A stretch of DNA of 60,000 nt, taken from Prorocentrum cordatum (taxonomy: Eukaryota > Sar > Dinophyceae > Prorocentrales > Prorocentraceae). The notes below the pieces were generated by a model that searched no databases, was not told where the DNA came from, and saw nothing but the letters and a program-made list of their open reading frames with translations. This document shows positions 42,685-52,403 of the stretch, piece by piece. The stretch spans positions 223,627 to 283,626 of the forward strand of contig CAUYUJ010014545.1 in NCBI GenBank assembly GCA_963575745.1, given 5' to 3'. A program made the position numbers and the translations under genes. How positions within the stretch are numbered: the stretch's first letter is position 1; every line of letters begins with the position of its first letter.

Positions 42685-42973
42685 ACAGAGACGTCTTGGA
42701 GGTTTCCCTGGAGGCCTCTTGAGCATTCTTGGGGCGTGGGTGTCTTTGGGGCCTCTTGGGCAGTCCTGAGGCCATCTTGGAGGCCTCTTGGGCGCTCTGG
42801 GGGCGATCTCCATCTTGGAGGCATCTTGGAGGCCATCTTGGACCATCTCGGCGATCTTGTTGGGCATCTTGGGAGAATTTTTCCGGGAATTGGGCGCCTT
42901 CCGGGTGGCCGGCGGGACGGGCCCGGGTGAAAGCTCTTTTGGAAAAACAACATCGAAACCCAAACTGGAGGGG

Positions 42974-43158
42974 TTCAGCACGCCGGGCACCCCTGTGGTA
43001 AGCCAACAGGGGCGGCGGATCGAAGACGCCTACGGCGAGTCACCGCCGCCCCCTGCCCTTTCGGAAGCGCCTATGTGGCCGAACGTTGAGGCCAGAGCCC
43101 TGCCAAGCTATCGGACCATGTGTTCCCCGAATCGGTTTGGAAAGCCTTCGGGGAGCAC
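42974..43158 (+). repeat. Twin-hairpin module, copy C
   Basis: The first hairpin has left stem CAGGGGCGGCGG (43,007-43,018) and right stem CCGCCGCCCCCTG (43,043-43,055) around a conserved loop ATCGAAGACGCCTACGGCGA. Upstream CACCCCTGTGG can also pair with CCAACAGGGG. The second hairpin at 43,120-43,158 pairs GTGTTCCCCGA with TCGGGGAGCAC. Confidence 0.85.
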
Positions 43159-43181
43159 GTGGGGGAGGACGAGGAAGAGGA

Positions 43182-43217
43182 TGCGATGCGATGCGATGCG
43201 ATGCGATGATGCGATGC
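43182..43217. repeat. GATGC pentanucleotide microsatellite
   Basis: Five to six GATGC units followed by a degenerate end. Confidence 0.9.
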
Positions 43218-43449
43218 GACCCGCATTCCAGCCCCTATGGGGCGGTCCTCTCAGAGGGCAGGCGTATGGGACACGCAGTCCCGGTGACCAGGTGCACTGG
43301 AAAATGCTTCGCGCCAACGTGGAAAATATGACAGAGAGAACTGCGTTCAGACAGGCATGACATAATCTGCACACTAGAAGAAAGTCGAAAGAAGGAGAAG
43401 GAAGGAGGGGGGAAGGAGGAGGGGGAGGAAGAGGAGGCATGGCTGGGCT

Positions 43450-43800
43450 CGCCTCTTGACGAACTCTTCTTCGAGCGACTTCCACATAGCCTCCTGTGTC
43501 GCACACGCATGCCATGAATAACCAATGTCCTGTGAAAGCATGTACTCCGGGATGTCATCGTCCCACCTTGTTTTTGGTCTGCCAGCCGAACGACAGGCAG
43601 TCTTGCTAGTTTGCGTCGGCTCCCATTCCATTACTTTTGAAGCCCATCGATGTTTTTCCATACTTGCAACTCTGCATGCCCACTGCCATTTGCGCCGTCT
43701 CTGTTGGTGTACCCAAGATTCCACACTGGATGCCTGCAACTGGTCTTCAACAATTTGCGTCGCTCTCTTAATGAAATCCGGCCAGGATTCCATCCGCGTG
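43450..43800 (-). pseudogene. LINE ORF2 C-terminal fragment
   Basis: The minus frame encodes ESWPDFIKRATQIVEDQL, RRRKWQWACRVASMEKHRWA, AGRPKTRWDDDIPEYM and WHACATQEAMWKSLEEEF. The pattern of RRKWxWA, RW, GRPxTRWxDDI and a final W...EE.F is that of the C-terminal tail of one group of endonuclease-reverse transcriptase LINEs. It differs from the LINE family at 23.0 and 26.4 kb. It is a fragment without RT core. On the upstream side (43,905-43,955) a short ACATTTGCCTTGTTCCCA direct repeat is present. Confidence 0.7.
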
Positions 43801-44087
43801 GCCCTAGAAGTGTCTGAAGACACAGACCCACTTTCTGACATGGGGTTGCTGTCAATGTCCGCGTAGCTGGAATCCGAAGAATGCGCATCAGAATGTGCCG
43901 GGCTATCACTTTCCACCTTGTTCCCAACATTTGCCTTGTTCCCAACATTTGCTTGTGCAGCGAGGAAGAGGAGGAGTGAGGAATGGGCGTGTTCGGGGCC
44001 CCTTGGGGGCTCTTGTGAGCTTTTGGAGGCGTCTTGGGGCCTGCTGGTCGAAGGCTGGGTCAGATGCTTGCCAATTTTTCGGAATGA

Positions 44088-44126
44088 GTGTTCCCCGAAT
44101 CGTGTTGGAAAGCTTTCGGGGAACAC
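44088..44126 (+). repeat. Twin-hairpin module, second hairpin only (copy D)
   Basis: GTGTTCCCCGAA (44,088-44,099) and TTCGGGGAACAC (44,115-44,126) are perfect reverse complements, giving a 12-bp stem with a loop of about 15 bases. The first hairpin is absent here. Confidence 0.85.
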
Positions 44127-44979
44127 ATGGAGAGGCTGGGGAAGAGGAGGAGAGTAAGGAAAAAGGGGAAGGGAGGAAGAGTCCTCTTGGGAGCCTCTTG
44201 AGGCACTCTGGGGCTCAATTGGGCCATCTCGGCGGTCTTGGAGGCATTTTTGTTTGGACCGTTCTGGCGGCCAAATTGGAGTGATCTTGGGCTCGCTTGG
44301 TGCCATCTTGGCCATCTTGGGCGCATCTTGGAGGCCATTTTGGACCATAATGGCCGCCTTGGAGGCGTCTTGAGACAGTCTTGGAGGCCATCCTGGGCCG
44401 TCTTGGAGGGATCGTTCGTGGACTTTGAGGTCCTGAATTGTCTTTCGAACCATTTTGCGAAGATCATAGCTTTTCGTCCGAAATTGGCTCGCTTGATGTT
44501 GGATTGTGTCATAGGCATTTGTTCCCTGAAGGTCATCTTGGCCGTCCTGAGGCCATTTTGATCCTTTCGGGCCTTCCTGGAGGACGTCTTGGAGGACTCC
44601 TGGGCCGTCTTGGAGGCCTTTGCGGGCCTTTTGGGCAGTCTAATGCCATCTTGAGGCCATATGGAGCCGTCTTGGCTGCATCTTTGGGCCATCTTCGCTG
44701 TATTGGAGGCCTTCTTGGCCGTCTTGGAGGCATCTTGGAGGCCATCTTGGCCGTCTTGGAGGCCATCTTTTCGGGGCCATCTTGGGCCGTCTTGGGACCT
44801 TCTTGGGGCCCTCTTGGGGGCCTCTTGGGCCGTCATGGGGCCATCTTGGAGGCCTCTTGGGCGCTCTTGGGACGATGTTGGGGGCCTTTCGGGCCGTTTT
44901 GTGCCGTCGGGGAGCTGAAAAGGAGCAAAATCCCAAATCCTTCAAAAGCGGAAAAAACACACAACCAAAAGCGGAAGGA

Positions 44980-45165
44980 ATTCAGCACGCCAGGCACCCT
45001 TGTGATGAATCAACAGGGGGCGGCGGATCGAAGACGCCTACGGCGAACCACCGCCGCCCCCTGCCTTCTAGAATCGCCCATGTGGCCGAGCGTTGTGGCA
45101 AGAGCTCCTCCAAGCTATCTGACCATGTGTTCCCCCAGCCGTTGTGTAAGCCCTTCGGGGAACAC
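44980..45165 (+). repeat. Twin-hairpin module, copy E
   Basis: Stem CAGGGGGCGGCGG (45,014-45,026) pairs perfectly over 13 bp with CCGCCGCCCCCTG (45,051-45,063) around the same conserved loop. The second hairpin, 45,127-45,165, pairs GTGTTCCCC with GGGGAACAC. Confidence 0.87.
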
Positions 45166-46825
45166 GTGGGGGAGGATGGCGGGGAAGATCAGGAGGAGGC
45201 GGAGGAGGAGGTGGAAGAGGAGGAGGAGGTGGATGAGAAGGAGGAGGAGGAGGAGGAGGAGGAGGAGGACGAGGATGAGGAGCAGAATGAGGATGGGGGC
45301 ACTCTTGGAGCCTCCTGGGAGCTTCCTGGGAGCCTGCCTCTTGGAGGCATCTTGGGGGCCCTCTTGGAGGCCTCTTGGGGGCCTTCAGGGGCTTCTCGGG
45401 GGCCTCTTTGGCCATCTTGGTGGGCTCCTAGCCCGTCTGACGCCGTCGGAAGTCGTCTTGGGGGCCACTCTGGGCCGACTTGGGGCCCTCTTGGGGTGCT
45501 CCAGGGCCGTCTTGGAGGCCAGCTTGGGCGTCTCGGAGGCCTCTTGGGCCGTCTTGGGGCCCTCTTGGGCCCGTCTTGGAGGCCTCTTGGGCTGCTCTGG
45601 GGCCATCCTGGAGGCATCTTGGGCGATTTTGGGGCGATTTTTGGTGGCTCTTGGGCAGTCTCGGGCCGTCGGAAGGCCGACCAGAAGCAAATGTCACCAT
45701 CCTTCACATTCCCGACGAACATCAACGATTTTGGTCTATTCGGGTCTATTCGGGCTTTCCTAGGGGTTCTCTTGGAGGCCTCTTGGGCCGTCTTGGGCCA
45801 TCTTAGGGCCATCTTCGGCCGTCTTGGTGGGCTCCTGGCCCGCCTGACGCCGTCGGAAGCCGTCTTGGGAGCCTCTCTGGGCCGGTTTGGGGCCCTCTTG
45901 GAATGCTGTAGGGCCGTCTTGGAAACTGTCTTGGGTGCCTTAGAGGCCTCTTGGGCCGTCTTTGGGCCCTCTTGGGCCCGTCTTGGGGGCCTCTTGGGCC
46001 GTTCTGTGGCCGTCTTGGAGGCCTCTTGGGCGATCTTTGGGGTCTCTTGGGCCGTTTCGGGCCGTCGGAAGGCTGATAATAAGAACATGCCTAAATCCTT
46101 CACACACCTAACGAACATCAATGATTTTGGGCTCTTCGGGCCTTCCTGGGGGCCCTCTTGGAGGCGTCTTAGGCCATCTTAGAGCCATCTTGGGCCGTCT
46201 TGGTGGGCTCCTGGCCCGTCTGACGCCGTCGGAAGTCGTCTTGGGGGCCTCTTTGTACCGACTTAGGCCTCCTTGGGCTGCTCCAGGGCCGTCTTGGAGG
46301 CTTCCTTGGGCGTCTTAGAGTCCTCTTGGGCCGTCTTTGGGCCCTCTTGGGGGCCTCTTGGGCAGTCCTAGTCCTGAGGCCATCTTGGAGGCCTCTTGGG
46401 CGCTCTGGGGGCGATCTTGGGGGCCTCTTGGGCCGTCTTATGCCGTCGACAGGCCGACAACGAGCAAATACGAGCATCGCTCAAACACCTAAGGGCAATC
46501 ACTGATTTTAGCATCTTCGGGTCCTCCTGGGGGACCTCTCGGAGGCCTCTTGGGCCGTCTTGGAGGCCTCTTGGACACCTCTTGGGCAACTTTGGGCCGT
46601 CTTGGAGGCTTCTTGGGAGTATCTGGAAGTATCTTGGACCCTCTCAGGCCGTCTTGGAGGCCATCTTGGCCATTTTGGAGGCATCTTGGGGGCCAGCTTG
46701 GGCCATCTTGGGGCCGTCTGGAGGCGAAAATTCCTTTGCAGCCACCTTTTGGGCACTTTTCTGGGTGGCCGGCGGGAGGGGCCGAAGCCCCAGGGGAAGT
46801 TCTAAAATAACCACAAGCGAAAGGA

Positions 46826-47010
46826 GTCAGCACGCCAGGCACCCCTGTGGCAAGCCAACAGGGGTCGGCGGATCGAAGACGCCTACGGCGAATCACCGCC
46901 GCCCCCTGCCTTTTTGGAAGCGCCTGCGTGGCCGAAAGTTGGGTGTGAGCTTGGCCAAGCTATCGGGCCACGCGTGCCCCGAGTGGGTTTCTAAAGCCTT
47001 CGGGGAACAC
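46826..47010 (+). repeat. Twin-hairpin module, copy F
   Basis: The preceding CAGCACGCCAGGCACCCCTG is shared with copies C and E. The first hairpin at 46,859-46,908 has CAGGGGTCGGCGG and CCGCCGCCCCCTG arms. The second at 46,972-47,010 is weaker (GCGTGCCCCGA with CGGGGAACAC). Confidence 0.85.
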
Positions 47011-47868
47011 CGAGTCGGGCGAGCTATCGGACCAGGTGGTTTCCGAGCTTTCGGGCCTTCTGGAGGACGTCTTGGAGGGGTCTTGGGGCCGTCTTGGAGG
47101 CCTCTGGCGGGCCTTTTGGGCAGTCGAAGGGCATCTTCAGGCCATCTGGGGCCGTCTTGGGTGCATCTTGGGACTATCTTCGCTGTCTTGGATGCCTTCT
47201 TGGCCGTCTTGGCGGCATCTTGGAGGCCATCTTGGCCGTCTTGGAGGCCATCTTGGGCGTCTTGGGGGCCTCTTGGGCCGTCTTGGGGCCATGTTGGGGC
47301 CCTCTTGGGGGCCTCTTGGGCTGTCATGGGGCCATCTTGGAGGCCTCTTGGGCGCTCTTGGGACGATGTCGGGGGCCTCTTGGGCCGTCTTGGGCCGTCG
47401 GAGAGCTGAAAAGAAGAAAATGCCCAAATCATTCAAACACCTTAGGAAAATCAATGAATTCGGCCCTGTCGGGCCTTCCTGTAGGACGTCTTGGAGGGCT
47501 CTTGGGCCGTCTTGGAGGCCTCTTGCGGGCCAAGATGGCCGTCTTAGGTCATCTTGAGGTCATCTTGAGGCCATCTTGGGCCGTTTTGGGTGTATCTTCG
47601 GGCCATCTTAGCCGTCTCGGCGGCCATCTTGGGCGTCTTGGAGGCATCTTGGAGGCCATCTTGGCCGTCTTGGAGGCCATCTTGGGCGGCGTCTTGGGAA
47701 CCTCTTGAGCCATCTTGGGGTCTTCTTGGGGTCCTCTTGGGGGCCTCTTGGGCTGTCACGGGGCCATCTTGAGGCCTCTTGGGCGCTCTTGGGTCGATGT
47801 CGGGGGCCGCTTGGGCCGTCTTGGGCCGTCGGGGAGCTGACAAGGAGCAAAAACCCAAATCCTTCAAA

Positions 47869-47937
47869 TCATTCTTTCTTCCAGAAGAGTGCTGAGGCGA
47901 CGGCGACGCGTCGAGTGGGCCATTGTCCCACACAACC
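47869..47937 (-). repeat. Split direct repeat B2 (3' terminus)
   Basis: 69 bases (TCATTCTTTCTTCC to GTCCCACACAACC on plus), identical to 48,051-48,119 except at one position (47,882 versus 48,064). Confidence 0.93.
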
Positions 47938-47982
47938 ATGCAGAGAAACGTAGCAATTGCAAAGGCTTTGGGCTGGCGAGGG

Positions 47983-48049
47983 CAGAAGCGATGGCTACCG
48001 AGCGAACTCAAGCGGACGTGTGAGATGAACACTACTGTGAACTACTATG
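47983..48049 (-). repeat. Split direct repeat A2
   Basis: 67 bases beginning CAGAAGCGATGGCTACCGAG, matching 54,110-54,176 in the same orientation with about five substitutions. Confidence 0.92.
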
Positions 48050-48050
48050 C

Positions 48051-48119
48051 TCATTCTTTCTTCTAGAAGAGTGCTGAGGCGACGGCGACGCGTCGAGTGG
48101 GCCATTGTCCCACACAACC
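48051..48119 (-). repeat. Split direct repeat B1
   Basis: Second copy of the 69-base repeat, on the coding side of A2, directly after the end of the methyltransferase-like region. Confidence 0.93.
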
Positions 48120-48139
48120 CACCTTCATGAGGAAAACCC

Positions 48140-48885
48140 GCCTCCACGCAATGTGCTGGTCTACCGCATTAAATTCCAAAGTCGTTTGGCCCGAAGAGAG
48201 GTAACTGTGCGAGAATTCACGAGCGAGCGCCGAACAGAGGCGCGGTGGGTATGCAGCTTTGAGACGGGTCAGGAAACCAGTTTTGGACGCACCTGTCAAA
48301 ACGATGTGCGGCTTGTCTGAAAACGTGCAGATTCCTCGACCCTTGCACTGCCAGGAGTAAAGTTCGTGCGGCACTGCGATGTTGGCTAACAACATGCGGG
48401 TGCGGGCGCGGAATGGGCGCCCCGCACCGCAATAGTCATAGACACTTTCATTGACACGAGCGTGAGCACAAAAACGCAGTCGGGTGGGCAAGAGCCAGAG
48501 TCTTCCCCCGCTGGGAGCTGCCGCGAGAGGGCAATACGTAACAAGACCGTTATTCTGTCAGCGAGCTTGTTGGAGTCAACGACTGCTTGATAGTCGGCGC
48601 CCTCCAGGCCAGGAAGGCCCCGCAGGTGTTCTTTGGTTCGAAGACGGCGGGGCATGGCACTGTGTGGCGGCGCACTTGAGACCATTTCTCGCAGGGGCTG
48701 CCAGAACAAATGCCCCAAATGATGCCTGACTCTAGCCAGCCCCGCAAGGTGCGGAACACATCGTCCTGTAGCAGGTTGCACTCAGGGCCAAGCAGCAGAT
48801 CAATTGATACTACAGCGCGACCTCTTTTCTTGAGCTCCGCGGCGAGCCCGCCGGCTCCTGAGAAGAGGTCGAGAAACGCCCGCCG
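48140..48885 (-). pseudogene. Methyltransferase-like domain of the minus YR element
   Basis: In one frame, FLDLFSGAGGLAAELKKRG (48,876 downward) matches C5-methyltransferase motif I closely, VVSIDLLLGPECNLLQDDVF follows, and ICSGSPCEKWS (PC near 48,692-48,697) matches the motif IV loop. After frame changes, SNKLADRITVLLRIAL and then RLWLLPTRLRF and YDYCGAGRPFRARTRMLLAN, HIVLTGAS and AAYPPRLCSALA give the C-terminal part (about 48,500-48,240). The last part resembles the C-terminal signature in the LTR element at 19,130-19,310. The ENP-like motif expected before RLW is not readable. The domain follows the recombinase, a place where DIRS elements are also known to carry a methyltransferase-type domain. 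Confidence 0.75.
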
Positions 48886-48929
48886 TTCTCCAAGCCTACC
48901 TGCACGGAGGGCTGCGCGAAGGCGTTGCC

Positions 48930-49860
48930 GAAGAGCCTCGGGGCGGCCGCCGCCCAGTGCTCGCACTTGTCCTTCTGTGCGTTGCTGAGGCTCCGCAGGA
49001 CCAGCGCCAGCCGCCCGGCCTTGTCGTATCTCCTGACCGACGCGGCAGCCCGCCGCGTCCCGCGTCTCTGGACTTCCAATAGCGATCGGCAGCCTTCTGC
49101 GGGATCGTGGGTCGCGCCTCCGTGCCTCAGACAGTGAGGCGTGAAGCCCAAAGCGTCGAGCTTGAGGAGCTGAGAGGCAACGTGGAAGTCGGCGAGGAGC
49201 TGTGAGTATGTGAGGCGAAACAATGGTTCGTCCTCGCGCAGGGGGGACTTGAAGGCGTAGAGCAGCCCGTCCAATCCAGTGATGTCGGGGTAGATCGAAC
49301 GCCACTGTGGAGTCGAACTCGTCCGTCTTGGAGCTGATTGCCAGCTCCTCTGGATGCAGGATCAGCAGCGGGCAACGCAGGACACCGACCCCTCTGCCAG
49401 ACCCCGCCACCAGCTGCTTGGCCAGCAGGGTCGTGGCCTCCGACGGGCGCAGGTAGCATTCGAACATCGCCATGATGCACAGCCCGGAGTCTGGCCTCCC
49501 CAGCGAGGCCAGCACCGCCGCGAACGCCAGCGCGAGCAATCGAGGCAGCGGCGGGCGCGAATGCCCTGGCTGGAGCCGAGTCCAGCCGGCCAGCGACGAG
49601 TGAGCCGAGGGAAAGAGGCGCCGCACGGGGGCCCCCAGCGCGGGCTCTCCCCGCGCCACAGCACAGAGGGTGCGTGAGAACGCCTCCCTGCCCATGCCGC
49701 GGTCGAAGGCCCACTCGGCGTAGTCGACCAGGGCGCCGTCCCACTGCAGGGGCGGCCACTCCGAGAGCGCCTTCAGCCTGAGCCAGCCCGAGAGCATGGT
49801 AAGCGCCCGCAGGTAGGTGTGCTCCGTGGCGGGGCGCACCCGGCTGGCGGCCAGCCGCGA
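48930..49860 (-). pseudogene. Tyrosine recombinase of the minus YR element
   Basis: RPATEHTYLRALTMLSGWLR begins the core-binding part. MFECYLRPSEATTLLAKQL supplies the first catalytic Arg, and LILHPEELAISSKTDEFDS follows. After a frame change near 49,285, TPHCLRHGGATHD (49,106-49,150) gives the H-x-x-R pair and SVRRYDKAGRL (Tyr at 49,026-49,028) the nucleophile. So R, HxxR and Y of the phage-integrase family are all present. It would insert the circular DNA copy by strand exchange at the split repeats. The frame change near 49,285 and the return to the first frame near 48,930 break it. Confidence 0.85.
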
Positions 49861-49989
49861 GAGCCGCGGACGCAGCTGCGCCCGCCGCGCGCCGTGCCAG
49901 GCGGGCCCGGCGCTCACAGGCGCCCGGGATGTCCAACCCTGGCGGGGGCCCGAAGGGCCTGGCGGCCAGCGCCCGCCTCCCGATCCTGA

Positions 49990-52313
49990 GGCGCGCCGGG
50001 TGATCCGCTTCGGCTGGGGCTCCACGGCATCGCGGGCGCGCTTGTCGAACGCGGGGTTGATCCAGAAGGCCCGCTGTGGCATTGACGTCGTTGTTCGAGC
50101 CGATGTCCACGGAGGGTGTGCATCCTCTGTGGTGGTCGTGCTGTGTGATGATGTCGTGTTGCACCCGATAACCTGGCATGAACCTCCGTGGAGGGGCGCC
50201 CCCCGGATTGAGCTCGGAGGGGATCCACCGAAACCTGAACTGGGTTCCCGTCGCAATCGAGAGCGCGCAAACTTCGGGGCAGACCCCGTTGAGAGCAAAG
50301 TGAGCGGCCCTTCCTTTGTCACACGCACATGCCACCCCCAGGTTGCCCCGCAGGACGAGGTGCCGAAGTCCATGCAGCTGAGCTTTCCGAACTAGGCGGC
50401 GCACGGCCCACCGCGCCCCCTCGGCTTCAAGGACGTGGATGGCTGCGGCGCGGCGCCAGCGCCGCGCAGCTACCGCCGTCCAGGGTTCAGCCAGGGGCCG
50501 CCCAGCTGGGACCTCCTCGAAGTGCGCGAGGGCGCCCTCCGCCACCACGTCCGCCGAGGAGGCGCGCAGGAGCTGCTGCTCGCCCGGCGTGTCCCGGGGG
50601 GCGTAGTCCGCCGTCAGGACCCCTCGGAAGCGGCTGCGCTCCGAAAGGCTGCCAACTCGTCGCGCGACCCCGACGGGCCACGATTGCTCGACGACGCCGA
50701 ACCCCCGCGGCGAGGCGTCGGTAGCCGTGACTCGGTCGCACCAGGTGCGACTCAACAGGGCGGTCACGCATGGAAGGAGAGCCCTGAACCACGCGAGCTC
50801 CCGCTTCACTGAGGCCCAGAGGGGCTGCCGCCTGTCACGCGAGCGCCGGCAGAATTCGTAGATGGCGTGGAACAAGGAGAGCATTGGCCGCTGCAGCATC
50901 ACGGCGGAGGTGATGTGGCCCATGAGCCTCTCAAGCTCGCGCCCCGTGACTAGGCGTCCGGGCGCGAGCACAAAATCGAGGCTAAATTTCAGTCGCCAGT
51001 ACTTGCTCCGCGACAGCCGCCAGGTGGCGGAGGGCTTGTGCAGCACATAGCCGAGCAGGGTGTGGAGGTCGCCGTCGTCGCTGTCGAAGGCGGCCAGGAT
51101 CCCCCGCTCGCCCAAGGCCCCACCTCCAGCACCGGGTCGCCACTGCCCGATGTAAAAACGGCAACATTGTCGATGTGCAGCATCTTGGAGGCGGAGCACT
51201 GCGTGCCGAGTGCCAAGGTGGGCACCTTGTCGGCAATCCACGGCGACTCCAGGCTGACACCACCCAGGATGTGGGCGTGTCCTGGATGAGGTGCACAGCC
51301 CACGACGAGCCCATCGGGACCATCCTGGCAAAGAAGTGGACCATCTCGGACAGGTCCGTGATGCCCAGAAGCTGGCGAGCCTCCGGCTGGAGAAAGCGCG
51401 CCTGCACGGCAGGGAGCCCGAAAAAGTGACGAGCCCAAGGTGGCAGCTCGTACTGGTAGAGACAGCAGTCAACGTCCGCGGAGGCCACCTCGACTCCCTT
51501 GGAAGCGTCCACCTCCGGGTTCGCCAACGCCTCCCCGCTCGCGAGAAGCGTGTAGGGCGGCTCCTGGAAGTGCGCGTTCGACCTCCTGGTGTCAAAAATC
51601 AACCGCATGGATGAGTCCTTCTTCGGAACGAAGAAAATGCCAGCGCGCTCGATGATGCTGCCCTTGTCCACGCGCTCGATGATGCCCGCGGAGAGCAGCT
51701 CGGAAAGGCGCTCGCCGTAGTGGTCGCCGTGCCTCTGCAGTACAGGTTCCATAGCACAGACCCGAGGGTCCGTGCCCAAAGCAAAATTGCGAGCCACAGG
51801 CTTTCGTAACATCTGCGAAGAATCTGACAGGATAGTCTGCAGGTGCGGGGGCAGCACGTCACTGAGCCGTGCTCGTCTGGCCGCAGCCCGTGGGGGCGCC
51901 ATGGCCCCCTTCCTGTAGGTCGTCGTAGCGCCGTCGGCCATGACATCTGCATAGCCGTTCCGCGAAGCCTGGAGCGTCTGCCACGCCCCCAGGGGGGTCA
52001 TGTCGGATGGCGGCTGCTCCACTCTGCCATGCAGCCGTGCGAGGTGCCGCACCGCCGCGGCCTGACAGGCGGCCGGAGGTCCAGCCGGAACGTCAGCGCC
52101 GCGACCGCCCAGGTCGTTGAGGGCGGCAATGCCCTCGCGCAGCCAAGCCTCCTGCTGTCGCCGTAGTCGCCCACGCCGTCCGCCGCCGCGTGGCAGCAGG
52201 CGGGCTGCCGCGCCGTGCAGCAGCTCGTCGAGCGACTCGCCTGACGGGAGGGGCAGGACGTCGCGCGCCAGGGCCGAGCCCATGATCCCATGCGCCGAGG
52301 CCGCCATCACCAC
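49990..52313 (-). pseudogene. RT-RNase H of the minus YR element
   Basis: The N-terminal part (52,313 downward) reads MGSALARDVLPLPSGESLDE and QQEAWLREGIAALNDLGGRG, shared with the plus element. RT blocks follow: GIFFVPKKDSSMRLIFDTRR, SADVDCCLYQYELP with the first catalytic Asp, and RMVPMGSSWAVHLIQD. After a frame change near 51,280, MLHIDNVAVF replaces the YxDD motif by HIDN. After another near 51,110, YWRLKFSLDFVLAPGRLVTG and ELERLMGHIT (thumb) lead to RNase H (VTATDASPRGFGVV ... RFRWIPSELNPGGAPPRRF). RT without integrase of the DDE type fits YR retroelements. Confidence 0.85.
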
Positions 52314-52403
52314 CGCAGTGGCGGCCCTCCACTGAAGTAGCGCCCGCTGCCCGGGGGGCTGCAGCGGCCGCGCGCAAGCCGCAAGCCGAAAGAGGGTGGC
52401 GGG

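Larger units (their letters stand above)
41291..47868. repeat. Large GGCCTCTTGG-type array
   Basis: About 6 kb of degenerate GGCCTCTTGGGCCGTCTTGG units, interrupted by twin-hairpin modules and a LINE fragment. Units are grouped into modules of about 400 bp whose boundary reads GAAAAGAAGCAAATGCC, then AATCAATGATTT, then CTTCGGGCCTTCCTGG. Sub-motifs such as CCCGTCTGACGCCGTCGGAA recur once per module (41,43x, 41,83x, 42,22x, 42,62x, 45,44x, 45,84x, 46,22x). Long frames on both strands are artefacts of a 10-base unit low in stops. Confidence 0.9.

Noticed and set aside
41049-47409. Long frames reading PRRPQEGPKTAQEA (minus) and WGLLGASWGPLG (plus)
   Set aside because: The 10-base GGCCTCTTGG-type unit rarely produces stops; the peptides merely mirror the DNA repeat and continue on both strands.
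49127-51595. 822-residue minus frame as a single protein
   Set aside because: Only its middle (about 51,110-50,000) is the real RT thumb and RNase H. Its first part is a shadow of RT and its last part a shadow of the recombinase, whose true sequence is in another frame.
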